Assembly: GCF_025558165.1 (NCBI RefSeq)
Contig: NZ_LAMZ01000001.1
Span: forward strand, 620,001-684,000
Length of the DNA: 64,000 nucleotides
Origin: Candidatus Pelagibacter ubique HIMB140
Lineage (GTDB): Bacteria > Pseudomonadota > Alphaproteobacteria > Pelagibacterales > Pelagibacteraceae
Reading direction: 5' to 3'
A program made the position numbers and the translations under genes. A model generated the notes under the pieces. That model was not told where the DNA came from, did not search any database, and saw only the letters and a list, made by a program, of their open reading frames with translations. The first letter of the stretch is position 1. The number at the start of each line of letters is the position of its first letter. Positions 18,381-28,000 of the stretch are shown one piece after another.

Positions 18381-19328
18381 ATGAGTAATCAAGAGTTCTT
18401 AAACCCTAAGTTTTTAAAGTATTTTATAACTGTTGCAGATACTGGAAGTATATTATCTGCAAGTTCGAGTTTAAATGTTGCTCAACCTTCAATTACAAGA
18501 TCTGTACAAATTATTGAAAACAGTTTGGGTAAAAAATTATTTATCAGAACAAAAAAAGGAGTCACTTTAACCAAAGAAGGTGAAATTTTTTACATGAATG
18601 CCAAATCAATTTTGGCGTTCAATGATAAAGTTATAGAAAATATAAAATCTATAGAATTTGATGATGACAGTAAAAATAATGATCAAATTACTTTTGGTAT
18701 TCCAAGTACTCTTACCTATTCCCATAAACAAAATATACTTTGGTTAATTAAAAAAAATAATCCTAAAGTAAGAATAAAAGTTATTGAGAGTGATAGTTTT
18801 GAAATGATTAATCTAGTTGAAAAAAATAAAATTGATTTTGCAATAAGTTGTATCAAATTTTCAAATGATAATATTGATAAAGTCAATTTATATGAAGATC
18901 CGTTTTGTGTTGCCTTTTATAAGGGACACCAATTTCAAGATATTAAAGAAGTCAGTATTGATATGGTTCGAAAAGAAAAAAATTATATCTTTAGAAATAC
19001 TTGTGAATTTTTTTACTATGATTATTTAAAGAATAAAGGTTCCTTCCCAGACTTTAAAGAAATCCAAAAAAATATTAAAAAAAGAAAGCAAGAAAATAAT
19101 GATAGAGATGTTGTTTTTACTGATAGTGATACAACAGCAGCCTCTTGTATTAAAAGTGGTTTAGGGGTCGCAATAATTCCTGAAAGTGTAGCAATTGATC
19201 ATAAACTTTTATTCACTAGAATAAATAAACCTCAAATGAATAGAGATATTTTATTTATTCAAAATAAAAATAATAAAAAAAATATTAATACAACCAATGA
19301 AGCTTTAAAAAATGCTTTATGGTTATAA
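18381..19328 (+). CDS. LysR-family transcriptional regulator
   Basis: 315 residues. Residues ~10-70 are the winged helix-turn-helix ('SASSSLNVAQPSITRSVQIIE', family signature 'LGKKLFIRTKKGVTLT'). Residues ~95-300 form a periplasmic-binding-like effector domain, with 'SGLGVAIIPESVA' near the end as in other LysR proteins. It is divergently transcribed from the giant autotransporter gene across 68 bases holding a perfect inverted repeat. By family habit it would regulate itself and that neighbour. The ligand is unknown. The IalB gene follows 17 bases downstream and may share its transcript. Confidence 0.92.
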   Translation: MSNQEFLNPKFLKYFITVADTGSILSASSSLNVAQPSITRSVQIIENSLGKKLFIRTKKGVTLTKEGEIFYMNAKSILAFNDKVIENIKSIEFDDDSKNNDQITFGIPSTLTYSHKQNILWLIKKNNPKVRIKVIESDSFEMINLVEKNKIDFAISCIKFSNDNIDKVNLYEDPFCVAFYKGHQFQDIKEVSIDMVRKEKNYIFRNTCEFFYYDYLKNKGSFPDFKEIQKNIKKRKQENNDRDVVFTDSDTTAASCIKSGLGVAIIPESVAIDHKLLFTRINKPQMNRDILFIQNKNNKKNINTTNEALKNALWL

Positions 19329-19345
19329 CGACTGGAGATTAAAAT

Positions 19346-19897
19346 ATGAGATTATTACTAACTTTTATATTTATATTCGTATTTAATTTAAATTTTACTC
19401 ATGCAGAGCAAAGTGAAGAAAAAGTACCAACTGTTACTACAAAACAGTTTAGAGATTGGACTTTGCGATGTGTTACTGAAAACAAGAAACAAAAATGTGA
19501 AATTGTACAATTTTTACAAGTTAAAAATTTAAATCTACAATTTACAGTAGTGTATTCTGAATTTTTAAATAATAAAAATGAGTTAAAAGAATTAATTAAT
19601 ATAATCACTCCATTAGGTGTTAATGTTCAAAGACCTGCATCAATAAATTTTCATAAAGGAACTGCTGTTAATTTACCTTTCATAAAATGTGAAGTTGTTG
19701 GATGTATAATATCAATTTCAAATGATACTACCGATCCTGCGATAGAGAGTCTTTTTAAACAAATTAAAGAAGCAATGAAAAAATCAATCTACTTTGAAAT
19801 TTTAGTTGATGGATTTAGAGAAAAGCCATTTTTAATTAAATCTTCATTACAAGGTTTTGAAGATGCGCTTACTGAATTTGAAAAACAAAAAAATTAA
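19346..19897 (+). CDS. Invasion-associated locus B (IalB) family periplasmic protein
   Basis: 183 residues with a signal peptide (cleavage near 'THAEQ'). It then carries the IalB pattern: 'FRDWTLRC', a second Cys in 'KCEIVQFLQ', 'TPLGVNVQRPASI', and the paired cysteines of 'IKCEVVGCIISI'. Four Cys suggest two disulfides in the periplasm. IalB proteins are common in alphaproteobacteria, including free-living ones; the name comes from Bartonella and implies nothing about pathogenicity here. A GGAG ribosome-binding site sits at 19334-19337. It lies 6 bases before the CHASE2-phosphatase gene, so it probably belongs to the same envelope-related operon. Confidence 0.85.
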   Translation: MRLLLTFIFIFVFNLNFTHAEQSEEKVPTVTTKQFRDWTLRCVTENKKQKCEIVQFLQVKNLNLQFTVVYSEFLNNKNELKELINIITPLGVNVQRPASINFHKGTAVNLPFIKCEVVGCIISISNDTTDPAIESLFKQIKEAMKKSIYFEILVDGFREKPFLIKSSLQGFEDALTEFEKQKN

Positions 19898-19903
19898 AAA
19901 TTT

Positions 19904-21898
19904 GTGAAAAATTTAAAAAAATACCTTGGGCTTATTTTTCTAGCGCTGTTAGTGCTAATTAAAATCCAGGATAGTAATTTTGTTAAACGAATAGAGAATA
20001 TCTCATATGATATTTACCAGTCTATTTTTGAGGAAAATAGCGAGTTTAATGATGTTTTAATCGTTGATATTGACGAGAAAAGTATAGGTGAAATAGGCCA
20101 ATTTCCCTGGAGAAGAGACGTTTTTGCCAACCTTGTTGACAAATTAGAGAATTTGGAAGCATCAGTAATTTCATTCGATATTTTTTTTAGTGAAGAAGAC
20201 AAACAAAATCCTAGCAAAATATTAGGAGAACTTAATATTTCTAATGAAGGAGTATTAGACTCTGACCAATCCCTAATTACTGCAATTCAAAATTCAAATG
20301 TAATACTGCCAGTTTTAGGAGACATTTCTGTTTTTGATAAAATGAATAATTCTAAACCAAAAACAAACTTTATATCAAGAGGAGGTGATGCAGAAAACTA
20401 CTTATATAATTTTAAAAATAAAATCACTTCACTTGAAGTTATAAATAATGCAGCAAAAGGTATAGGTAACATTTCATATCTTGATAATCAGGATGGTGTC
20501 TTGCGGTCATTACCAATTTTACTTAAAATCGATGGAGATATCTGGCCATCACTAAGTTTAGAAACATTAAGATTGTTACATAAAAATAAAAGTATTTTAA
20601 TTCAATCATCAGAAAGTGGAATAAAAACAATTAGAACCAAGAACTATAGTTTCAATACAGATCCAAACGCAATAGTGCATATCAACTATAAAAAATTTGA
20701 TAAAGATAAATACATTTCAGCTATCGATATTTTAAATGACAAAATTAGTAAAAATATAATTAAAGATAAAATAATTTTAATTGGAAGCTCAGCACAAGGT
20801 TTATTTGATTTTGTTAAAATACCTAGTGGAAAAGTTATCCCTGGAGTTGAAACACATGCTCATGCAATTGAAAATATTATAAATAACGACTTTATAATTA
20901 AAAACTTAAAAACAGACATTATTGAAATAATTATATTATTAATTTCTTTAATCTTAGTATTAATAATTCCAAAAAAAGTGAATCCAAAACTAAGTATAGT
21001 TTTTTTTGTAGGCTTATGTGTATTTCTAATAACTTCTAGCTTAGTCTTTTACCAATTTAATTATTTTATAGATGTATTTTACACTACTTTAGGCTCTGCA
21101 TTTCTATTTTTAGTTACTCTGTATTTTAGATATCTCCAAGAAAATGAAATAGCTATTGAAAATGAAAAAAAACAAATAGTTTTAAAGAAAGAAAGAGAAA
21201 TTGCTGGTGAGGTACAAAAAAAATTATTTCCGAAAGAATTTGAACAAAAAAATATTCTTTATGCAAAGAATGTTCCTGCGCGAGATGTTTCTGGTGATTA
21301 CTATGATTACATAAAAATATCTGAGGATGAATTTTATTTCACATTAGCAGATGTTTCTGGCAAAGGAGTTAAGGCTGGAATACTGATGGCAAATGCTGCA
21401 GCTGTTTTTAGATCGATGGCAAAACTTAATAAAGAAGTATCTACAATTGCAAGATACATTAATAATCAAGTTGCAGACTCATCTTATCAAGGAATGTTTA
21501 TAACTGCAGTTGTAGGAAAATATAATATTAAAGAAAAAAAAATAGAATACATCAATCTTGGGCATGAACCAATTATGGTTTATGACGAAAATTTTAATTT
21601 TGAATATTATAAATCTACACTACCTCCGCTTGGAATTATGGCTATGGATAACGATGATTTCTTTCAGACAAACGAAATAAGCTTAGTAAATAAAAATTTA
21701 GTTATCTATACAGATGGTGTTACAGAGGGATACTTAGAGAATAATCAAGAATTAGAGGCAAAAGGTGTAGAAAAGGAAATTATTGATAACAAATTTAAGT
21801 CGCCAGTAGCAATTATTGAGCATTTAAGCAATATTTTAACCAAAAGAAAAGAGCCTTTAAGAGACGATATCACCTGTCTGATCATTTCTGGATTTTAA
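19904..21898 (+). CDS. CHASE2 sensor with PP2C (SpoIIE/RsbU-type) phosphatase domain
   Basis: 664 residues from a GTG start. An N-terminal membrane helix (~5-22) is followed by a periplasmic CHASE2 domain (~35-320; 'DVLIVDIDEKSIGEIGQFPWRR' region), three transmembrane helices (~338-405), a short coil, and a PP2C-type phosphatase (~430-660). The metal-binding motifs are present: 'SGDYYDY', 'LADVSGKGVKAGILMA', 'YTDGVTEG', 'RDDITCLI'. RsbU/SpoIIE phosphatases dephosphorylate STAS proteins, so the natural substrate here is the STAS protein at 5643-6155. CHASE2 sensors commonly neighbour FecR proteins, as here. The signal sensed is unknown. Confidence 0.93.
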   Translation: MKNLKKYLGLIFLALLVLIKIQDSNFVKRIENISYDIYQSIFEENSEFNDVLIVDIDEKSIGEIGQFPWRRDVFANLVDKLENLEASVISFDIFFSEEDKQNPSKILGELNISNEGVLDSDQSLITAIQNSNVILPVLGDISVFDKMNNSKPKTNFISRGGDAENYLYNFKNKITSLEVINNAAKGIGNISYLDNQDGVLRSLPILLKIDGDIWPSLSLETLRLLHKNKSILIQSSESGIKTIRTKNYSFNTDPNAIVHINYKKFDKDKYISAIDILNDKISKNIIKDKIILIGSSAQGLFDFVKIPSGKVIPGVETHAHAIENIINNDFIIKNLKTDIIEIIILLISLILVLIIPKKVNPKLSIVFFVGLCVFLITSSLVFYQFNYFIDVFYTTLGSAFLFLVTLYFRYLQENEIAIENEKKQIVLKKEREIAGEVQKKLFPKEFEQKNILYAKNVPARDVSGDYYDYIKISEDEFYFTLADVSGKGVKAGILMANAAAVFRSMAKLNKEVSTIARYINNQVADSSYQGMFITAVVGKYNIKEKKIEYINLGHEPIMVYDENFNFEYYKSTLPPLGIMAMDNDDFFQTNEISLVNKNLVIYTDGVTEGYLENNQELEAKGVEKEIIDNKFKSPVAIIEHLSNILTKRKEPLRDDITCLIISGF

Positions 21899-21906
21899 GA
21901 ATTGTT

Positions 21907-23523
21907 ATGAGAATACTGATCTTTCTTTTTATTATATCTATTTCAATCACTAAGGTTCATGCAAATTTAGTTTTAAGTGAAGTTTTAAATAAACCAGAAG
22001 ATCTTGAACAAGCATTTTTATTTGTAGAGCAAGAAAAAGATAACAAAGTTAATGAAGCAATTTATGCGCTCGAAGTTTTAAAGAAAGTTTACCCAGAAAA
22101 TTTAGAGATTAAAATAAAACTATTTTATCTTTATGAAAAAACTCAAAATGAGACAGGGTTAAAAAAAATATTAAATGAGTTAAGAGAATTTGAAAACGTT
22201 CCAAGTTATATTGCAAATAAAATAAATGAATTAATTGTTTCAGAAAATAAATCTGAGAAAGAAACTTTACAAATATCAAATGATAGTTCCAAAGGAATAA
22301 AATATTCTGAAATTCTTAATAATCCAACAGATCTTGAATTAAATTTAAGATTTGCAAAAGAACAAGAAAGTTTAGGAAATTATAAAACTGTTATTGCAAC
22401 TTTAGAAAGACTATCAGATCTATACTCAGAAAATTTAGATTTAAAATTATATTTGTTGTCAATATCGTTAAAAATAGATTCTAAAGAAAGAACAAAAGCA
22501 ATTATTGATGAAATAAAACAGAGTGAAAAATTAACAGCTGATATCAGAGAGCAACTTAACTCACTAACTCAAACTTTAGAAAATCAGAAAAAACCAAGAG
22601 ATGAAAACGACTGGATTAGATATATAGATTTTGGTGTTAATCTTGCCGAAGAAAATAATGTTAATACTGTTTCAAATTCAAAAACATTATATATCAGTGA
22701 TAGTTTAAGTAATTACGCTGCTGATACTATTTACGATGATTCTTATAGTGACATCTTTATAAGAACAGGTGCTTTTAAAAAACTATCTGATACTTCTAAT
22801 TTAAGTTTAAGTTTAGGTAAAAACGTAACTAGACAAAATAGAGACAAGAATAAAGAAAATGATCTAGATTCTTTGTTTGTTAATTACAATAAACAATTCA
22901 ATAAAAATTATACGTCCGCTTTCTTTTCAATGAATAACAATAATTTTGTTAATGATGCTGAAAATGTAATTTATAATGTTACTCTTGAAAACAGATATCT
23001 AACTAAACCAAATCAAAATCTATTAGTATCTTCAAATATGGGTATTACAGATTATAGAACAGATACTACTTTTAGTTCAGCAGATAATAAAAACAATACT
23101 TATTATGGACTTGCAGCGGGTTATGAATATTTTTTGAGCAATACCAATAATATAAAATTTAAATTAGGTACAAATCAGTATAACGCTAAGCTAGACTCTT
23201 ATGGATATGAAAATAACTTTTATACTATTTCAAATTCGGGAAAAATTGGATTTTTAAATTATACAATTTCACATTCAAATAACTCAAATAAATATGATAA
23301 ATCTGACACTTTCGTAAAAAGCGATACAGTCAGAGATGATGAGATTGTAACAAATAGTGTTACACTTTCTGGAAATTTAGAAGAACTAATAAAGAATAGG
23401 TATATAAAGAATGTTTTTTACAATCTTTCTTATTCTGATATAGAGTCGAGCTCAAATATCCTTAACTACGACTACGATAAGGAAATAATTAAATTTGGAT
23501 TAACAAAAAGGATGATGTTTTGA
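21907..23523 (+). CDS. TPR protein with C-terminal outer-membrane barrel
   Basis: 538 residues with a signal peptide (cleavage near 'KVHANL'). Residues ~25-225 are helical with two repeats, each starting 'SEVLNKPEDLEQAFLF' or 'SEILNNPTDLELNLRF'. Residues ~235-538 alternate short polar and hydrophobic strands rich in Asn, Ser and Tyr, and the last residue is Phe, the signature recognised by the BAM complex. TPR plus barrel is the layout of Slam-type translocators and related exporters, but I cannot claim that family. It overlaps the FecR gene by 4 bases (TTGA) and lies 8 bases after the CHASE2 phosphatase gene. Role unknown: export, anchoring or sensing at the outer membrane. Confidence 0.68.
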   Translation: MRILIFLFIISISITKVHANLVLSEVLNKPEDLEQAFLFVEQEKDNKVNEAIYALEVLKKVYPENLEIKIKLFYLYEKTQNETGLKKILNELREFENVPSYIANKINELIVSENKSEKETLQISNDSSKGIKYSEILNNPTDLELNLRFAKEQESLGNYKTVIATLERLSDLYSENLDLKLYLLSISLKIDSKERTKAIIDEIKQSEKLTADIREQLNSLTQTLENQKKPRDENDWIRYIDFGVNLAEENNVNTVSNSKTLYISDSLSNYAADTIYDDSYSDIFIRTGAFKKLSDTSNLSLSLGKNVTRQNRDKNKENDLDSLFVNYNKQFNKNYTSAFFSMNNNNFVNDAENVIYNVTLENRYLTKPNQNLLVSSNMGITDYRTDTTFSSADNKNNTYYGLAAGYEYFLSNTNNIKFKLGTNQYNAKLDSYGYENNFYTISNSGKIGFLNYTISHSNNSNKYDKSDTFVKSDTVRDDEIVTNSVTLSGNLEELIKNRYIKNVFYNLSYSDIESSSNILNYDYDKEIIKFGLTKRMMF

Positions 23524-25001
23524 AGAAAATATTGGCTCTAATTTTAACCCTAATTTTTATCAGCCATTCAGTTGCTGATGAGAAAATTGTAGGTGCAATT
23601 ACATTATCGATTGGAAAAATTACCAATCAAAAAGGAGAAATTTTAAAAGCCGGAGATAAAATTTTCTTTGGAGACGAAATTATTTCTGATGGAAAATCTA
23701 AATCTCAAATAATCTTTTTAGACGAGACCGTTCTTACAATCGGAGAAAAAACATCAATAACAATAGATGAATTTGTTTTTGATCCAAGTACATTAGACGG
23801 CAGTTTTTTAGCAACACTTAATGAGGGAAGTGTAAAAGTTTTAAGTGGATTAATTAACCAAAAGAACCCTGAAAAATTAGAAGTTAAAACTGCAGCAGGA
23901 ACAATAGGTTCAAGAGGTACAGAGTTTCAAACAATTATAGATGAAGAAGATAATGCCCAAGTATTGCTGATTGGTCCAGGAGAGGATAATACCTTAGGAT
24001 TACGACCAGGTGCGGTAGAAGTTGCAAATGAACTTGGGAGTGTATTATTAGATACACCTTTTTCATTCACACAATTGTCTTTAAACCAAATTCCAACTCC
24101 TCCAGTTGAAATTACACAAGAGCAATTACAACAATTCCAAAATTTTTTAGACGTTAAAGCAAATCTTGATGTTCAAGAAGTAGAGAGTGCAATTAAAGAA
24201 GGTTTGTTTGATGATCAACAAATAAGCGGAAATGAAATAATAGGCGAAATAGTAACCACTGCTTTGAATTTAAGTGATGGAGGATTAACTTTCGATCAAA
24301 TAGCAGAAGTACTCGGTGTTGATGTTGTAGATATTATTGGTGAAGAAGGTCAAGCTGAATTTGAAAACGAGTCAGCAGAAAATCAAATTGCAATGGCAAA
24401 TGCTGAAGGTGGAGACGGTCTAGCATATATTTTACGTTATGGTGGTACCAATTTAGGAGAAACTAATTATGGAGATTTTCAAGGTATAACTTCTGGAACT
24501 TACACTTATACAGGTAACAACATTAACATGGCAGCAACTAAAGGAACTGGTTCTGGAACGTTTAGTGGTGTAACAACGGTTAACTTTGCATCTCAAACAA
24601 TTAATAATACTTATTCAGGAACATTGTCTTTAGATGGAAATGCTAATGTAGATTTTAGCTATTCTTTTACAACTGATTATTCTAGTGGATCTGCATCTAC
24701 ATCCATGTGGGGAACTAATAACGGAATTTTTAGTATAAATAATTCAAACGGTACAACTGCTACAACTACTAAATCAGGTGATGCTGGTTTTGATCCATCA
24801 GACTTTACTTCAGCTGCTGGAAGTTATTATGCTGATGCCGCAACTGATTTCTTTAATGTTCAAATGAATGGATCTCCTAATCCATCAACTGGTTCAGTTG
24901 CAACAATTGCTTTAAATGTTTCTGATTATAATGATGCAGCAACTGATACAGAAAATACTATAGATGGCCAAAGAACTGGAATTATGCCATCAAGAAATTA
25001 A
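23520..25001 (+). CDS. Secreted FecR-domain protein with Gly/Ser/Thr-rich C-terminus
   Basis: 493 residues from a TTG start that overlaps the previous stop; this start gives an ideal signal peptide (cleavage near 'SVADEK'). Residues ~25-150 form a FecR domain ('GDKIFFGDEIISDGKSKSQI', 'VKTAAGTIGSRGTEF'). The middle is helical and acidic. Residues ~310-490 are Gly/Ser/Thr/Asn-rich beta-type sequence, like an exported surface domain. Classic FecR is an anti-sigma sensor with a cytosolic part; this protein lacks that part and is wholly exported. With CHASE2-phosphatase and barrel genes it makes a compact three-gene unit. It ends 2 bases from the convergent pilus operon. Confidence 0.82.
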   Translation: MKKILALILTLIFISHSVADEKIVGAITLSIGKITNQKGEILKAGDKIFFGDEIISDGKSKSQIIFLDETVLTIGEKTSITIDEFVFDPSTLDGSFLATLNEGSVKVLSGLINQKNPEKLEVKTAAGTIGSRGTEFQTIIDEEDNAQVLLIGPGEDNTLGLRPGAVEVANELGSVLLDTPFSFTQLSLNQIPTPPVEITQEQLQQFQNFLDVKANLDVQEVESAIKEGLFDDQQISGNEIIGEIVTTALNLSDGGLTFDQIAEVLGVDVVDIIGEEGQAEFENESAENQIAMANAEGGDGLAYILRYGGTNLGETNYGDFQGITSGTYTYTGNNINMAATKGTGSGTFSGVTTVNFASQTINNTYSGTLSLDGNANVDFSYSFTTDYSSGSASTSMWGTNNGIFSINNSNGTTATTTKSGDAGFDPSDFTSAAGSYYADAATDFFNVQMNGSPNPSTGSVATIALNVSDYNDAATDTENTIDGQRTGIMPSRN

Positions 25002-25003
25002 AA

Positions 25004-28000
25004 CTATCTATTATTCCAAGATATAGGTGTAACAGTTACAGCGTTTCTGCTACCAATTGCTTTAACAATTCCAACTTCTTGATTTAAAGTTGTATCTCCA
25101 TAAACGAGCTTAACTTTTATTCTTCTATTACCTGGAGTGAAATCACTAGTGTCTGTATTTTGATAGTATACTTTTTCTAGCTCATCTCTCCATTCTTCAA
25201 TAGTAGGAACAGTATTTGCTGGTGGTGTTATCTTTAAAGGAGAATTAGAAGACCCAATAAATGTAGCTGATCTTGACCAGCCAGATGTTAGTGCATTATC
25301 TCCCGTTGTATTAATTTTAACTGTATCTTCATCACTTATAAAAATACTATTTTCACTGCCATCATTATAAAACGATACTTCTGCTCTAACTGGGCCTAAT
25401 ACTACAGCTATATTGTTATCATCCTCTTCAATAACTGCCCCTGTGTAATCTCCAACACTACCTCCAAATCGAACAATATATCCCTCAACATCCGAACTAG
25501 CAGCACCTTCTCGTGTCATAATTTTTGTTGTTGATGAGGAAGTGGTCTGCTTGAATGTTAAATAATCATTATCATCAGCTGCAGGATGAGAGCTCATCCA
25601 GTTTGCTGTAGCGAATGGTCCAACACGTACACTCGACTCTGAGGAACGCAATGTTGTCTGATTACAACTAGCTTCGTTTTCAAGATCATCATCGGTTAAA
25701 GATGTGTTTATCCTTACGCGCCAAAACTCTTTATCTTTCCATGGACCAGAAGTATATCTCCAAAAACCAGACCTGTATAAACCACCCTGACATTCATCAG
25801 TACCATTGACCCAAGCCTCTTTATTATTAGAAACACCAAGTTCTTTTAGGGCATCCAAATCTGCTGTTGTTGTAACATTTGCTAAATAACCTTGAATTCC
25901 ACATAAGTTTGCATAAGTTGCCTGAAAATTAGCTTGATTGTAATTTAGTTCCTTAATATTCAATTGATAGTAATGTTCTGCATTGGTTGGTTTTTTAACA
26001 TCCCCAATTAATACTTCTATTTCTCTAGTTCCTGCTGTTGATGCATTGTGTTCAAAATACATTGACTTAATTAAATCTAAATAATTTTTACAAGTAGCAT
26101 CTCCTGTTAATGTGACAGTAGCTGTCTCATTGTTTGTGGCTGATAAACCTAAAGCACTAAGCTCATTTGTTCCAGCTACTAATTTATCACCACTTTGAGA
26201 ACCAGTTTTTATCTTAACGATAGCTTTTGATACCCTTCTATCATAAAGTTTAATTACTCTTTTAGTAGCTATTCTTATAATTGGGTCTTCATCATTTTCC
26301 ATTCCACCATATTCAACAATAATTCCTCTTATTGAGTAATCAGAATAAGAATCGTCTGGACCATTATTCCAATTATGCAAATCATTCCAAGTTAGCTGCT
26401 GACTCTCTGAAAAGTGAGTTCCTAACATGTGTACACCATGTTCTGTTCCTGCAACGTTATTTGGCTCATCTTCGCCACTCCAATTTCTAAAAGGCATTCC
26501 ATCAACAAATACTTCACCAATTTGCTGGCCCGATGGGTTTGCTCTTGTCCAATCTGGTTCACCACGATTAGGTTGCCCAGATTTTGGTAAAGTAATCTCT
26601 TCTTGGTTTGCAGATGGATCTTCACTTGCAGTTCTGTTTGGAGCAAATGCTAAACCTCTAGCATTCCACAACATTCCTTCTGGTCCTGTTACCCATCTCC
26701 AAAAAGGACACTCATCATTATCTACTGAGTCATCCACATTGCTTAAACTTGCATTAAAGAAAGTTCTAGTTCTATTTCCAGTTATTGCAGCGTTAGTTTC
26801 TAAAGCAATTTTAGGATCTTTGTAAAATAGTTCTATACCTGATTGAGACTGAGGATTGTTATTTGAACTAGAAATTGTTGCGGTTTCTTTTCTGTAAAAT
26901 TCATTTTGAATACCTTCTAACTCCCATAACTGTGCTGTGCTTGCTGTGTAATTTGAAAATGAGGTAGAATTTATATTTTCTCTAGTATCAAGATCTACAA
27001 GATTAAAAGTGGTATTTGAGACAACTCTAACCCTGTAAAATCCTGTACCAAGTTGAGTCATCCCATCTACATTCATTTGATTGGAGGAGCTGATATCTGC
27101 AATTTTTATAATATCGTCATGTACCAATCCATGATTTGAACTTGTAGTAATAACAGCAGGATTTGCTTTAGATATTGATGAAATTGTTATTGCAGAAACT
27201 GTGCCTCTGTATTTTTCAACAATATTTCTCAAATAGTTAACCGAAGAGCCGTAAGATTGACCTCCTCTATACATTGTGATGTTCTCAAAATCTCTTAAAG
27301 CTCTAAAATCTGCAGTAGCTTCAGCTCTATTATCTCTTTGTCTAAAACCACCACACTTATTTAAATCAGCATTTGAATTTTGATCATCTGAGGATGAAAT
27401 TCCTCCCATCCATCCATTTCCAACTGCTTTATCTGTTACAATATCGTTTTCTTCTTCACTTGTTATAGTTGCTAGATAACCACTTTTTCCAAAGTAATCT
27501 AGTTGTCTTGCAAGTGAGAAGCCTTCGTTCATTCTTCTATTTTTATCATTGAAGATATCATTATTTGCATTTGAACTTGCTCTTCTTGGAAATTCATAAA
27601 ATTCATAAAAATGGTTATAACCATCACGATGTTCATTTACATGAAGAGGGCCAAGTGAGAATAAAATTGTTCTTTCGCCTAGTGAAGGAGTTGTAACATC
27701 ATCTGCATCTGGATCAGTTCCATCTGTACCATCTGTTCCTTCAACCGCATAAGGATTGTCACCATCCTCTGCATCAGGTTCTAATGTATTGTAATATTTG
27801 ACAGACTCAAACGCTTGTTCCCATACATCAATGTCATCACACGGTGCATCAGACTCGTTTCCTGAATACAATGTCCAAACTTGAGGATTAAAATTTGTAG
27901 GTGTTTCGCTTATGTCTAATGAAGATCCACCTGTAATTGTTGAACCAGATGTATTTTTCCAAACTCTGTTATTATACCAAACAAAATCATTTGCATTATA

